A DNA stretch of 64,000 bases from Microbacterium sp. AG1240 (GTDB lineage: Bacteria > Actinomycetota > Actinomycetes > Actinomycetales > Microbacteriaceae), in assembly GCF_003635115.1 (NCBI RefSeq), contig NZ_RBXJ01000001.1, positions 1,674,001 through 1,738,000 of the forward strand, written 5' to 3'. Position 1 is the stretch's first letter, and each line of letters opens with the position of its first letter. Shown one piece after another: positions 34,732-43,220 of the stretch. The notes below the pieces were generated by a model that saw nothing but the letters and a program-made list of their open reading frames with translations, searched no databases and was not told the origin of the DNA. The translations under genes and the position numbers were made by a program.

Positions 34732-35808
34732 TCAGCCGGCGGAGACGCCGAAGAGCAGGCCGAGCGCGTAGGTGACGGCGGCGGCGCCGTAGCCGATGAG
34801 GAGCTGCCGGAGGGCGCGGCGCAGGGGCGGTCCGCCCGAGAGCAGACCCACCATCGCACCCGTGACGAACAGCGCGATGCCGACCAGGGCGAGGGCGAGC
34901 ACGACGGCGGCGAGGCCGGAGAGCCCGAAGATCCACGGCAGCACCGGGATGATCGCGCCCGAGGCGAAGAACAGGAAGCTCGAGATCGACGCACCCCAGG
35001 CGCCGCCCACGATCTCGTGCTCGCCGGATGCTTCGTGGGCGCGCGGGTTCGGGAGCCCCGGCCGGCGCGAATCCTCGACGGCGCGGCGCGCGTTCTCGAA
35101 AGCCTCCTCGGGGTCCATCCCCCGTGCGCGGTAGACGAGTGCCAGCTCGTTGGCGTCGATGTCGAGGTGCGGGATCGCCGCGTCGGCGAAATCGCTCGGC
35201 TCGGTCGACGCGAGCAGCTCGCGCTGCGACCGCACCGAGACGAACTCCCCCGCGCCCATCGACAGGGCGCCGGCGAGCAGACCCGCGATGCCGCTGAAGA
35301 GCACGAACCCGGGCGCGACCCCGGTCGCCCCGATCCCCATCACCAGCGCGAGGTTGGAGACGAGTCCGTCGTTCGCGCCGAAGACGGCGGCCCGGAACGT
35401 GCCCGACAGCCGTCGACGCCCGCGCGCGGCCAGGCCCCGCACCACCTCGTGGTGCACCTTCTCATCGGCGGCCATGGCCGCGGTCGCATACGGCTCGTCG
35501 TCGTAGGGCGACCGCGCCTCGGCATTCTGGGCCAGGGCCAGCACGAAGATCGAGCCGAATCGCTGCGCCATCCATCCCAGCATCCGCCCGCCCAGCCCGG
35601 GCCGGGGCACGCGTGCCGGCTCGCCACCGAGCAGCTCGAGCCAATGCGCCTCGTGACGCCCCTCGGCCTCGGCGAGAGCGAGGAGGATCTCGCGCTCCTC
35701 TCCCGAGCGGCGGGCGGCGAGCCGCCGGTAGATCTTCGCCTCGGCACGCTCTTCGACGAGGTATCTCGCCCACCGCCGTCGGTCTCGGGGAGTGGGCGCA
35801 GCCGTCAC
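34732..35808 (-). CDS. VIT1/CCC1-type metal transporter with ferritin-like domain
   Basis: A 358-residue fusion. Residues about 10 to 125 form a ferritin/rubrerythrin-like helical domain with EERAEAKIYRRL and EAEGRHEAHW supplying iron-binding Glu and His. The rest is a five-helix VIT1/CCC1 domain with FGANDGLVSNLALVMG and SMGAGEFVSVRSQREL. Such proteins move Fe2+ or Mn2+ out of the cytosol. GTG at 35808 follows GAGGAA; an upstream GTG at 35844 is possible but has no usable ribosome-binding site. It stands alone, convergent with tRNA-Leu. Confidence 0.9.
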   Translation of the reverse strand: MTAAPTPRDRRRWARYLVEERAEAKIYRRLAARRSGEEREILLALAEAEGRHEAHWLELLGGEPARVPRPGLGGRMLGWMAQRFGSIFVLALAQNAEARSPYDDEPYATAAMAADEKVHHEVVRGLAARGRRRLSGTFRAAVFGANDGLVSNLALVMGIGATGVAPGFVLFSGIAGLLAGALSMGAGEFVSVRSQRELLASTEPSDFADAAIPHLDIDANELALVYRARGMDPEEAFENARRAVEDSRRPGLPNPRAHEASGEHEIVGGAWGASISSFLFFASGAIIPVLPWIFGLSGLAAVVLALALVGIALFVTGAMVGLLSGGPPLRRALRQLLIGYGAAAVTYALGLLFGVSAG

Positions 35809-35924
35809 GGTCGTTCGTTCCTCTTCATTCGTCCGGAAAGTCACCTCACGCTAACGGCGCGCACGACGGCGCCTCCTCGAAAGCCCGCGATTGTCAGCAT
35901 TTCGGGGTTCCGAACCGCATGGGC

Positions 35925-37787
35925 TCAGGAGTGCACGCGCTTGCGCAGCACCTCGATGCGCGCCTGCAACTGCGCCACGGTCGCGTGCGAGACCGCGGGC
36001 CCGCCGCAGATGCGTCGCAGCTCCGCGTGCACGAGTCCGTGGGCTTCGCCGCTCTGGCGCGCGTAGAGCCCGACCAGGCTGTTGAGCAGCTGCCGCTGTT
36101 CCTTGAGCGTGCGGTGCAGTGCCGCGGGAGGTGCGTCGACCGGAGCCGCGTCGCCCGCGGGCGCGTCGCGTTCCTTCGCCTCGCGCGCCGAGCGGTGGCG
36201 CCCCTGCTTGGCCTGCCTGGCCATCAGCACCTCGTGCACGTGCTCGGGTTCGAGCAGTCCTGGGATGCCGAGGAACTCCTCCTCCTCCAGAGTTCCGGGA
36301 ACGGCCAGCTGGCCGAACTCCTTGCCGTCGAAGAGCACCCGGTCGAAGTGCGCGAGCGAGCCCATGGCCTGGAACTGGAACTCCTGCTCGAGCGCGTCGG
36401 AGGCCTTGTCCTCGCGCTCGGCGGCATTCATCATGTCTTCTTCGGCGTTCCAGTCGTCGCCGTTGCTGTCGCGGTCGAGAGCGTGGTCGCGCTGGCGCTC
36501 CATCTCGCCGGCGAGGGCGAGCAGGTTCGGCACGTGGGGCAGGAACACGCTCGCCGTCTCACCGCGACGCCGGGCTCGCACGAAACGGCCGATCGCCTGG
36601 GCGAAGAACAGCGGCGTCGAGGCCGAGGTCGCGTAGACGCCGACCGCGAGTCGGGGAACGTCGACACCCTCCGACACCATGCGCACCGCCACCATCCACC
36701 GGCTGTCGTCGTTCGAGAACTTCTCGATGCGCGACGACGCCTCCGCCTCGTCGGAGAGCACGACGGTCGGCGCCTCGCCCGTCAGCCCCTCGAGGATGGC
36801 GGCGTACGCGCGCGCGGCGGTCTGGTCGGTGGCGATGACGAGCCCGCCCGCGTCGGGAACCTGCTCGCGCACCTCGGTGAGACGGCGGTCGGCCGAGCGC
36901 AGCACGGCCGGGATCCACTCACCGTTGGGGTCGAGAGCGGTGCGCCATGCCTGCGAGGTGATGTCTTTGGTGTTGTCCTGCCCGAGCTGGGCCTCCATCT
37001 CTTCGCCGGCCTTCGTGCGCCAGCGCATCGAGCCCGCGTAGACGAGGAAGAGCACCGGTCGGACGACGCCGTCCTCGAGCGCGCGCTTGTAGCCGTAGCT
37101 GTAATCGGTGCGCGAGATGCGGATGTTGTTGGCGTCGGGGTGGTACTCGACGAACGGGATCGGGGCGGTGTCGCTGCGGAACGGTGTTCCCGACAGCAGC
37201 AGACGTCGGGTCGCGCGCCCGTAGGCCTCGCGGAGCGCGTCGCCCCAACTGAGCGCGTCGCCGCCGTGATGCACCTCGTCGAGGATGACGAGGGTGCGAG
37301 CATTCATGATGAGGTCGTGGTGGACGGATGCTTTCGTCGCGACCTGCGCGTAGGTGACGGCGACACCGTGGTACTGCCTGGACGGCACCGAGTGGCGGTT
37401 GCTGAAGAACGGGTCGAGGCGGATCGAGACGCGGGCCGCAGCATCCGCCCACTGGGTCTTGAGGTGCTCCGTCGGCGCGACGACGACGATGCGGTCGACG
37501 ACGTTGCGACGCAGCAGCTCACTGGCGAGCCTCAGTGCGAACGTCGTCTTGCCGGCGCCGGGGGTGGCCGCCGCGAGGAAGTCGCGCGGTCCCTTCCCGA
37601 CCCCGTCGGGGCCGTCGGCGCCGAAGTAGATGTCGAGGGCCTCGGCCTGCCAGGCGCGCAGGCGCTGAGCGGTGCCCCAGGGTGCGCGCTGCGGGTAGGT
37701 GGGAGAGAGATGCTCGGCCGCGAAGCTGCCGAAATGCGGGTCGTTCTCGTCTGTTCCGGGAGGGTTCGTGAGCGTTCCGTCTTCCAC
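35925..37787 (-). CDS. SF2 DEAD/DEAH-box helicase (ResIII-type)
   Basis: A 620-residue helicase. Motif I is TPGAGKTTFALRLA near residue 67, motif II is LDEVHHGGD near 165, motif III is LLSGTPFRSD, and motif VI is AIGRFVRARRRGE near 395. A charged C-terminal region ends in a Leu/Arg coiled helix. It resembles the R-subunit-like helicases common in actinobacteria; whether it acts on DNA or RNA is unknown. GTG at 37787 follows GGAAAGGAGG with short spacing; an ATG at 37820 is an alternative. Confidence 0.87.
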   Translation of the reverse strand: MEDGTLTNPPGTDENDPHFGSFAAEHLSPTYPQRAPWGTAQRLRAWQAEALDIYFGADGPDGVGKGPRDFLAAATPGAGKTTFALRLASELLRRNVVDRIVVVAPTEHLKTQWADAAARVSIRLDPFFSNRHSVPSRQYHGVAVTYAQVATKASVHHDLIMNARTLVILDEVHHGGDALSWGDALREAYGRATRRLLLSGTPFRSDTAPIPFVEYHPDANNIRISRTDYSYGYKRALEDGVVRPVLFLVYAGSMRWRTKAGEEMEAQLGQDNTKDITSQAWRTALDPNGEWIPAVLRSADRRLTEVREQVPDAGGLVIATDQTAARAYAAILEGLTGEAPTVVLSDEAEASSRIEKFSNDDSRWMVAVRMVSEGVDVPRLAVGVYATSASTPLFFAQAIGRFVRARRRGETASVFLPHVPNLLALAGEMERQRDHALDRDSNGDDWNAEEDMMNAAEREDKASDALEQEFQFQAMGSLAHFDRVLFDGKEFGQLAVPGTLEEEEFLGIPGLLEPEHVHEVLMARQAKQGRHRSAREAKERDAPAGDAAPVDAPPAALHRTLKEQRQLLNSLVGLYARQSGEAHGLVHAELRRICGGPAVSHATVAQLQARIEVLRKRVHS

Positions 37788-37912
37788 GTTCCTCCTTTCC
37801 GATGCGTCGAGCGCAAACATCAACGATAGGTCGTCGCGCCGACATCGGACTCCGTCGACGACGATGGAGGGAGCGCGGCCTCCCCGCTAGCCTGGAAACG
37901 GAGGTCCCGCTG

Positions 37913-38761
37913 ATGATCGAGTCCGAGAAACTGCACCACGACAACGCCGGCCCCCACCCGTGGCGCCGGTACGTCGCCCTCGGCGACTCGTTCACCGAGG
38001 GCATCGGAGACCCCGTACCGGGCGGGCACCGCGGCTGGGCCGACCGGGTCGCGGAGGTGCTCGCCACCCAGGTCGACGACTTCGCCTACGCCAACCTCGC
38101 GGTGCGCGGGAAGCTGATCGCCCAGATCGTCGCCGACCAGATCGAACCGGCGCTGGCGCTCCAGCCCGACCTCATCACCATCTCGGCCGGCGGCAACGAC
38201 GTCATCCGCCCCGGCACCGACCCCGACCAGGTCGCGCAGCAGTTCGAAGACGCCATCGTGCGGCTCTCCGCCGGCGGTGCGACCGTCGTCGTCTTCACCG
38301 GGATCGACACGCACTTCACCCCGGTGTTCCGCAACATCCGCGGGAAGGTCGCGATCTACAACGAGAACATCCGCGCCATCGCCGACAGGTACGACTGCGT
38401 CGTGGCCGACCAGTGGGGTCTCAAGGAGATCCAGGACATGCGGTTCTTCGACGACGACCGCCTGCACATGAACCCGCTCGGCCACCACGAGGTCGCCCGC
38501 ATGGTGCTGCGCGCGCTGAACGTCCCGAACGACCTGCAGCCCATGCAGCCCGACCCCCTGGGCGTGACGACCTGGCGCGCAGCGCGCGAGAAGGACTTCG
38601 TCTGGGCACGCACGCACCTCGTGCCGTGGGTGCTGCGACGGCTCCGCCACCAGTCGTCCGGGGACCTGGTCCAAGCCAAACGCCCGGAACCGACGCCGAT
38701 CTTCGTCCGCGCGGCGCAGACGGATGCCGCGGACGACGGCGCACAGCCCGACCGGCTCTAG
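37913..38761 (+). CDS. SGNH/GDSL-type esterase
   Basis: A 282-residue SGNH hydrolase. Block I is ALGDSFTEGIGD with the catalytic Ser near residue 25, block III is SAGGNDVIRP, and block V is DRLHMNPLGHHEVA with Asp and His. The last 70 residues form a tail typical of actinobacterial members. No signal peptide is seen. ATG at 37913 has GGAGG eight bases upstream and a TAGCCT hexamer before that. Its stop overlaps the convergent methyltransferase stop by four bases. Confidence 0.92.
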   Translation: MIESEKLHHDNAGPHPWRRYVALGDSFTEGIGDPVPGGHRGWADRVAEVLATQVDDFAYANLAVRGKLIAQIVADQIEPALALQPDLITISAGGNDVIRPGTDPDQVAQQFEDAIVRLSAGGATVVVFTGIDTHFTPVFRNIRGKVAIYNENIRAIADRYDCVVADQWGLKEIQDMRFFDDDRLHMNPLGHHEVARMVLRALNVPNDLQPMQPDPLGVTTWRAAREKDFVWARTHLVPWVLRRLRHQSSGDLVQAKRPEPTPIFVRAAQTDAADDGAQPDRL

Positions 38762-39558
38762 CGGCGCAGCGCCCAGATCGCGACGGCCGATGCGGCGGCG
38801 ACGTTGAGGGAGTCCACTCCCCCGCCCATCGGGATGGTGACGACCGTATCGGCGCCGGCCAGTGCGCGGCGGCTCAGCCCGTCGCCCTCGGCGCCGAGCA
38901 TCAGCGCGATGCGCTCGGGACGATCGGCGGCGAACGCGTCGAGCGCGACCGCACCGTCGGACAGCGCCAGCGCGGCGATGTGCAGCCCGGCGTCGTGGAG
39001 GGCGGCCGTTGCCGCCGGTCCTTCCGGCAGCCGCGTCCACGGCACCTGGAACACCGTGCCCATGCTCACCCGCACGCTGCGTCTGTAGAGCGGATCGGCG
39101 CAGCGCGCCGACACCAGCACGGCGTCCGCCCCGAGAGCCGCGACGCTGCGGAAGACCGCGCCGACGTTCGTGTGATCGACGATGTCCTCGAGCACGACGA
39201 CGAGCCGGGCGTCGCGCACGACCTCGGCGACGGGGCGTTCGGGCGGGCGGTGCATGGCCGCCAGCACGCCGCGATGCACGGCGTACCCCGTGACGTCCTC
39301 GGCGAGGGCGGCCGGCACCACGAAGACGTCGACCGCGTCGGTGTCGACGATGTCGACGGTCTCGGCCACCCACTTCTCCTGCACCAGCACGGAGCGTGGG
39401 CGGTGCCCGGCACGCAGCGCGCGGGCGAGCACCTTCGCGGACTCCGCGATGTACAGCCCGCCCTGCGGCTCGATCACCCGCCGCAGGGCGACGTCGGTCA
39501 GGTCTCGATAGTCCGACAGGCGCGGATCGCGCGGGTCGTCGACGGGGATGATGGGCAT
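38758..39558 (-). CDS. TrmH/SpoU family RNA 2'-O-methyltransferase
   Basis: A 266-residue SPOUT methyltransferase. Residues 1 to 100 form the substrate-binding domain (IIPVDDPRDPRLSDYRDL), then motif 1 LEDIVDHTNVGAVFRS near 122, motif 2 ALMLGAEGDGLS near 215 and motif 3 IPMGGGVDSLNVAAASAVA at the end. It methylates a tRNA or rRNA ribose; the target cannot be set from sequence. ATG at 39558 has GGGGAG upstream, so it is preferred over the in-frame start at 39579. Confidence 0.92.
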   Translation of the reverse strand: MPIIPVDDPRDPRLSDYRDLTDVALRRVIEPQGGLYIAESAKVLARALRAGHRPRSVLVQEKWVAETVDIVDTDAVDVFVVPAALAEDVTGYAVHRGVLAAMHRPPERPVAEVVRDARLVVVLEDIVDHTNVGAVFRSVAALGADAVLVSARCADPLYRRSVRVSMGTVFQVPWTRLPEGPAATAALHDAGLHIAALALSDGAVALDAFAADRPERIALMLGAEGDGLSRRALAGADTVVTIPMGGGVDSLNVAAASAVAIWALRR

Positions 39559-39634
39559 GATTGCTCCCCACTCTGCCACCGACCGGACACCCGCCCGCGC
39601 GGCCTACACTCGAATCGGTGACGGAGGTGGGCGC

Positions 39635-40489
39635 ATGACGGCGGAGACGCAGGCGGATGCGACGACGACCGCGGCTATCGAGGCGGCCGTGGAGGTCCTG
39701 TCCGGCCGCACGATAGCGGTGCTCACCGGTGCCGGCGTCTCGACCGATTCCGGCATCCCCGACTACCGCGGCAAGGGCGCACCCGTGCGCACGCCCATGA
39801 CCGTCACGCACTTCCTCTCGAGCGAGGACGCACGCCGCCGCTACTGGGTGGGCAGCCATCTCGGGTGGCGGACGTTCGCTGCGGCCAGGCCGAACGACGG
39901 TCATCGGGCGCTCGCCAGGCTCGAAGAGGACGGCGTCGCCGCCGGGGTCATCACCCAGAACGTCGACGGCCTGCACCTGCGCGCCGGCAGCCGGCGCGTC
40001 GTCGAGCTGCACGGGACGATGCGGCGGGTGTTCTGCCTGCAGTGCGGGCAGGTCTTCGACCGCCGCGATCTGGCCGAGCGGGTCGAGGCCGAGAACCCCT
40101 GGCTCACGGTCGACGAAGACGTGCTCCTCGGCCCTGACGGCGACGTCCGCCCCGAGAGCGTCGAGGGATTCCGCGTGCCCTCCTGCAGCGTGTGCGCCGG
40201 GGTCCTCAAACCCGACGTCGTCTTCTTCGGCGAATACATCCCGCCGGCGAAGTTCCGCGAGGCCGAGCAGTTGGTCGCGCAGAGCGACGCCCTCGTCGTG
40301 GCCGGCTCCTCGCTCGTGGTGAACTCCGGTATCCGGCTGGTCGAGCGCGCGCGGCGGCGGCGCCTGCCCGTGGTGATCGTCAACCGCGGCGAGACCAAGG
40401 TCGATGCCCGTGCGACGGTGAAGATCGATGCCGGGGCGAGCGAGGTGCTCACGACCCTCGCGGATCTGCTGCGCCCGCCGGCTCGGTAG
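39635..40489 (+). CDS. SIR2-family NAD-dependent protein deacylase (class II-like)
   Basis: A 284-residue sirtuin. GAGVSTDSGIPDYRG near residue 35, TQNVDGLH near 107 and the catalytic His in ELHGTMRRVFC are present. The zinc ribbon Cys pairs are CLQC and CSVC, and LKPDVVFFGE follows. The spacing and segment GDVRPESVEGFRVPSC resemble SIRT4-like class II enzymes. It would remove acyl groups from lysine using NAD. ATG at 39635 has ACGGAGGTGG upstream and TACACT before that. The next gene starts nine bases after its stop. Confidence 0.93.
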   Translation: MTAETQADATTTAAIEAAVEVLSGRTIAVLTGAGVSTDSGIPDYRGKGAPVRTPMTVTHFLSSEDARRRYWVGSHLGWRTFAAARPNDGHRALARLEEDGVAAGVITQNVDGLHLRAGSRRVVELHGTMRRVFCLQCGQVFDRRDLAERVEAENPWLTVDEDVLLGPDGDVRPESVEGFRVPSCSVCAGVLKPDVVFFGEYIPPAKFREAEQLVAQSDALVVAGSSLVVNSGIRLVERARRRRLPVVIVNRGETKVDARATVKIDAGASEVLTTLADLLRPPAR

Positions 40490-40492
40490 GCT
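40487..40492 (+). promoter_or_regulatory. candidate leaderless -10 of the phosphatase gene (TAGGCT)
   Basis: TAGGCT ends six bases before the GTG at 40499. Its first three bases are the stop codon of the sirtuin gene. Confidence 0.45.
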
Positions 40493-40498
40493 CGAAGG

Positions 40499-41104
40499 GT
40501 GACGATCCTCACCCTTGTGCGCCACGGCGAGACCGACTGGAACCGCGACGGACGCGTGCAGGGATCGACGGACATCCCCCTCAACGACACCGGACGGCAG
40601 CAGGCGCGGGAGGCAGGACGAGCGCTCCGAGAGGTCATCGACGCGGATGCTGCGACCGTGGTCGCCTCGAGCGACCTGCTCCGCGCCGCCGAGACCGCCG
40701 ACCTCATCGCCCATGAGCTGGGCGCCGACGAGCCGCGGCGGTACCGCGGCCTGCGCGAGCGGGCCTACGGCGAGGCCGAGGGGATGACGACGACCGACTT
40801 CCGCGCCCGCTGGGGCGACTGGTTCACGGCCGACGTCCCCGGAGCCGAGACGTGGGACGACCTGCGCCGGCGCGCACTGGAGACGCTCCGCCGCACGGTC
40901 CAGGACGCGCGTCGCGCGACGTCCCCTGCCGCTCCCGCTCTCGTCGTGGTCGCCCACGGCGCGCTGATCCGCGAGGTGATCCGCCACGCGACCGGGGGCG
41001 AGCTGCCGATCCCCGGAGAGCGTCTTCCCAACGGGTCCGCGCACACGTTCCTGATGGAGCGGGACAGGTTGCAGCTGCTGTCCTACGTCGCCGCACCGCT
41101 CTGA
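40499..41104 (+). CDS. histidine phosphatase family protein
   Basis: A 201-residue phosphatase of the phosphoglycerate mutase-like branch 1. The catalytic LVRHGETDWN near residue 5, the GSTDIPLNDTG segment near 21 and the second His in VVAHGALIREV near 150 are all present. Substrates range widely in this family, so none is assigned. GTG at 40499 follows TAGGCT by six bases, so it may have its own leaderless transcript as well as read-through from the sirtuin gene. Confidence 0.92.
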   Translation: MTILTLVRHGETDWNRDGRVQGSTDIPLNDTGRQQAREAGRALREVIDADAATVVASSDLLRAAETADLIAHELGADEPRRYRGLRERAYGEAEGMTTTDFRARWGDWFTADVPGAETWDDLRRRALETLRRTVQDARRATSPAAPALVVVAHGALIREVIRHATGGELPIPGERLPNGSAHTFLMERDRLQLLSYVAAPL

Positions 41105-41139
41105 GACGCGGCGCGGAGAGCGGGGCCTGCGTTCCCTGC

Positions 41140-41145
41140 TACCGT
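41140..41145 (+). promoter_or_regulatory. candidate leaderless -10 of the Lrp gene (TACCGT)
   Basis: TACCGT ends eight bases before the ATG at 41154. Confidence 0.45.
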
Positions 41146-41153
41146 TTTCGCTC

Positions 41154-41627
41154 ATGACCGCTCTCGACTCCGTCGATCTCGAGCTGCTGCGCGCCCTCGT
41201 CGACGACCCCCGCGCGACGGTCGTCGCCCTGGCCGACCGGCTCGGGCTGTCGCGCAACACCGTGCAGACGCGGATGAGCCGGCTCGAGCGTTCCGGCGTC
41301 TTCCACTCGTTCGAGCGCACGTTCTCGACCGAGGCGCTCGGTTTCCCGATCGACGCCTTCATCAACGTGACGGTGCGTCAGGCCGAACTCCCCCGTATCA
41401 AGGCCGAGCTCGCCCTCGTCCCCGAAGTGCTCCAGGCCCACGGGCTGAGCGGGCAGGTCGATCTGCTCGTGCGCGTCGCGTGCCGCGACGCGCAGCACCT
41501 GTTCGACACCGATGCGCGCATCCTCGCGATCGACGGCGTCGAGCGCACCGAGACCTCGCTCGCCATGGGCGAGGTCATCGCCTACCGCGTCGCGCCGCTC
41601 ATGGGGCTGGCACGACCGGCACGATAG
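41154..41627 (+). CDS. Lrp/AsnC family transcriptional regulator
   Basis: A 157-residue regulator. The N-terminal helix-turn-helix is at about residues 8 to 55 (DDPRATVVALADRLGLSRNTVQTRMSRLE), followed by the RAM ligand-binding domain with VLQAHGLSGQVDLLVRV. Such proteins form octamers and respond to amino acids. It overlaps the convergent DMT transporter gene by 29 bases, and Lrp proteins often control amino acid exporters, so that neighbour is a possible target. Confidence 0.93.
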   Translation: MTALDSVDLELLRALVDDPRATVVALADRLGLSRNTVQTRMSRLERSGVFHSFERTFSTEALGFPIDAFINVTVRQAELPRIKAELALVPEVLQAHGLSGQVDLLVRVACRDAQHLFDTDARILAIDGVERTETSLAMGEVIAYRVAPLMGLARPAR

Positions 41628-42585
41628 CCGCCTCGCCCTTGGGCGTCCCCGCGCCGCGCGCGTCGAGTCTCACGCACACCACCCCCGCCAGGATCAGCGC
41701 GCCGCCGATCGCCTGCACGAGCGTCGGCCTCTCGCCGATGAGGAGCCACGCGATCGCGCCGGCGAAGAGCGCCTCGGTGAGTCCGACGAACGACGCCAGG
41801 CGCGACCCGATCTTCGATACGGCGATCACACCGAAGGCGTACCCGCACACCGTCGCGATGAGCACGACCCACACGACGGGCACGATCCACGGCACGGTGA
41901 CGCCCGCCAGCACCACGTCGACGGGCGGCGCGACGAAGGGCAGCACGCCCGTGACGACGAGCACCGCGAGGAGGAGCGCGCCAGTCAGGAGCCCACCGCC
42001 GGCCAGCGCCAGGGGCGGGATCGAGTCCCCCGTGCGCTCGGCGATGAGGAAGTAGCCCCCGAGGCAGATCGCGGCCCCGAGCGCGCACAGGGTGCCGATC
42101 AGGTCGAAGGACCCACCGGTCAGGTCGACCATGAGCAGGAGCCCCGCCACGGAGGCGATCGACCCGATCACGACCACGCGCGACGGAGCGCGACGGGTGC
42201 GCAGCCAGGCGAGCCCGACGAGGAGCACAGGCGCGAAGTACTGGATGAGCAGCGCCACACCGACCGGGATGCGCTGCATGGCCGCGAAGTAGAACAGCTG
42301 ACACCCCGCGACGCCGGTCAGTCCGAATCCGACGATGAGCGGCCAGTGGCGACGGAGGAAACCGCGCTCGCGCAGAACCGCCCGCACGAACGGGTAAGCG
42401 AGCACGAGCGCTGCGCCCGACATGCGCAGGAGCAGTGCCGCCCCCAGCGACCAGCCTGCCTCGAGCAGGGGTTTCATGACCGCCCCGCTCGACGCGAAGG
42501 CGACGGCCGAGACGAGGCCGAGGAGCAGTCCGCCGGCACCCGTGGCGCGGACGGTCGGAACGGGGGCGGTGAGCGAAGCGGTCAT
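41599..42585 (-). CDS. DMT superfamily (EamA) transporter
   Basis: A 328-residue protein with ten predicted helices in two EamA halves, at about residues 18 to 155 and 170 to 310. Conserved segments include SSGAVMKPLLEAG near the N-terminus and SLTEALFAGAIAWLLIGE-type sequence in the second half. Such proteins export amino acids or metabolites. ATG at 42585 has no clear ribosome-binding site. It is divergent from the CGNR regulator, which may control it. Confidence 0.9.
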   Translation of the reverse strand: MTASLTAPVPTVRATGAGGLLLGLVSAVAFASSGAVMKPLLEAGWSLGAALLLRMSGAALVLAYPFVRAVLRERGFLRRHWPLIVGFGLTGVAGCQLFYFAAMQRIPVGVALLIQYFAPVLLVGLAWLRTRRAPSRVVVIGSIASVAGLLLMVDLTGGSFDLIGTLCALGAAICLGGYFLIAERTGDSIPPLALAGGGLLTGALLLAVLVVTGVLPFVAPPVDVVLAGVTVPWIVPVVWVVLIATVCGYAFGVIAVSKIGSRLASFVGLTEALFAGAIAWLLIGERPTLVQAIGGALILAGVVCVRLDARGAGTPKGEAAIVPVVPAP

Positions 42586-42595
42586 GTGTTCCGAC

Positions 42596-42652
42596 TGTCA
42601 GGAGTGTCGAGTGGTTACGATGGTGACACTAGCGCCCGCCGATGTCAGGAGT
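42596..42652. promoter_or_regulatory. repeat-bearing region between DMT transporter and CGNR genes
   Basis: TGTCAGGAGT occurs twice as a direct repeat (42596-42605, 42643-42652), the second copy carrying the CGNR ribosome-binding site. AGTGTC (42603-42608) and GACACT (42625-42630) form an inverted repeat with 16 bases between. These may be regulator-binding sites. Confidence 0.35.
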
Positions 42653-42656
42653 CAAC

Positions 42657-43220
42657 ATGGTGTTCATCCATGACACCCAGCTCGCTCTCGAGGCCGCCGT
42701 CGACCTCGTCAACACGGCGCCCGAGAGGTCCTCCGAGGGCGTCGACGCACTGGTCGATCTGGCGGATCTCGACCGGTTCCTCGATGAGCGCCCCTACTCG
42801 GGTCGCCTGCAGCGCGACGCGGAGGAGCTCGAGGCCATGCGCAGCATCCGCCCCCGCCTGCATGCCCTCTGGACCGTCGGTCGCGACGGGGCGGTACCGC
42901 TGGTGAACGCGATGCTGAGCGACGGCCGAGCGCTGCCCCAGCTCGTCTCGCACGCCGGATTCGAGCAGTGGCACATTCACGCCACCGACGACCAGGAGCC
43001 GCTCACGACCCGCGTGCTGGTCGAGACCGCCATGGCGTTCGTCGACGTCATCCGCGCCGACGAGTACGACCGGGTGCAGGTCTGCGAGGCAGACGACTGC
43101 GCCTCCGTCTTCATCGACTACTCGCGGAACAAGTCCAAGCGCTATTGCGACACCGGCAACTGCGGCAATCGCATGAACGTCAACGCGTACCGGCGTCGGA
43201 AGGCGAAAGAAAGCGCGTGA
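42657..43220 (+). CDS. CGNR zinc finger / ABATE domain regulator
   Basis: A 187-residue protein. Residues 1 to 125 form an ABATE domain beginning FIHDTQLALEAAVDLVNT. The C-terminal zinc ribbon reads CEADDC then RYCDTGNCGNRMNVNAYRRR, the CGNR finger that binds DNA. These are stress- or metabolite-linked transcription factors. ATG at 42657 has CAGGAG six bases upstream, so it is preferred to the ATG at 42642. It is divergent from the DMT transporter gene and overlaps the next, convergent hydrolase by 41 bases. Confidence 0.92.
   Translation: MVFIHDTQLALEAAVDLVNTAPERSSEGVDALVDLADLDRFLDERPYSGRLQRDAEELEAMRSIRPRLHALWTVGRDGAVPLVNAMLSDGRALPQLVSHAGFEQWHIHATDDQEPLTTRVLVETAMAFVDVIRADEYDRVQVCEADDCASVFIDYSRNKSKRYCDTGNCGNRMNVNAYRRRKAKESA

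Noticed and set aside
35613..37829. A 738-codon open frame on the plus strand
   Set aside because: It is the mirror of the SF2 helicase gene and shows no protein-like pattern.
37820..41365. A very long open frame (about 1180 codons) on the minus strand
   Set aside because: It runs antisense through the SGNH hydrolase, sirtuin and phosphatase genes, is rich in Arg, Asp, Gly and His with no domain, and arises from the high GC content.
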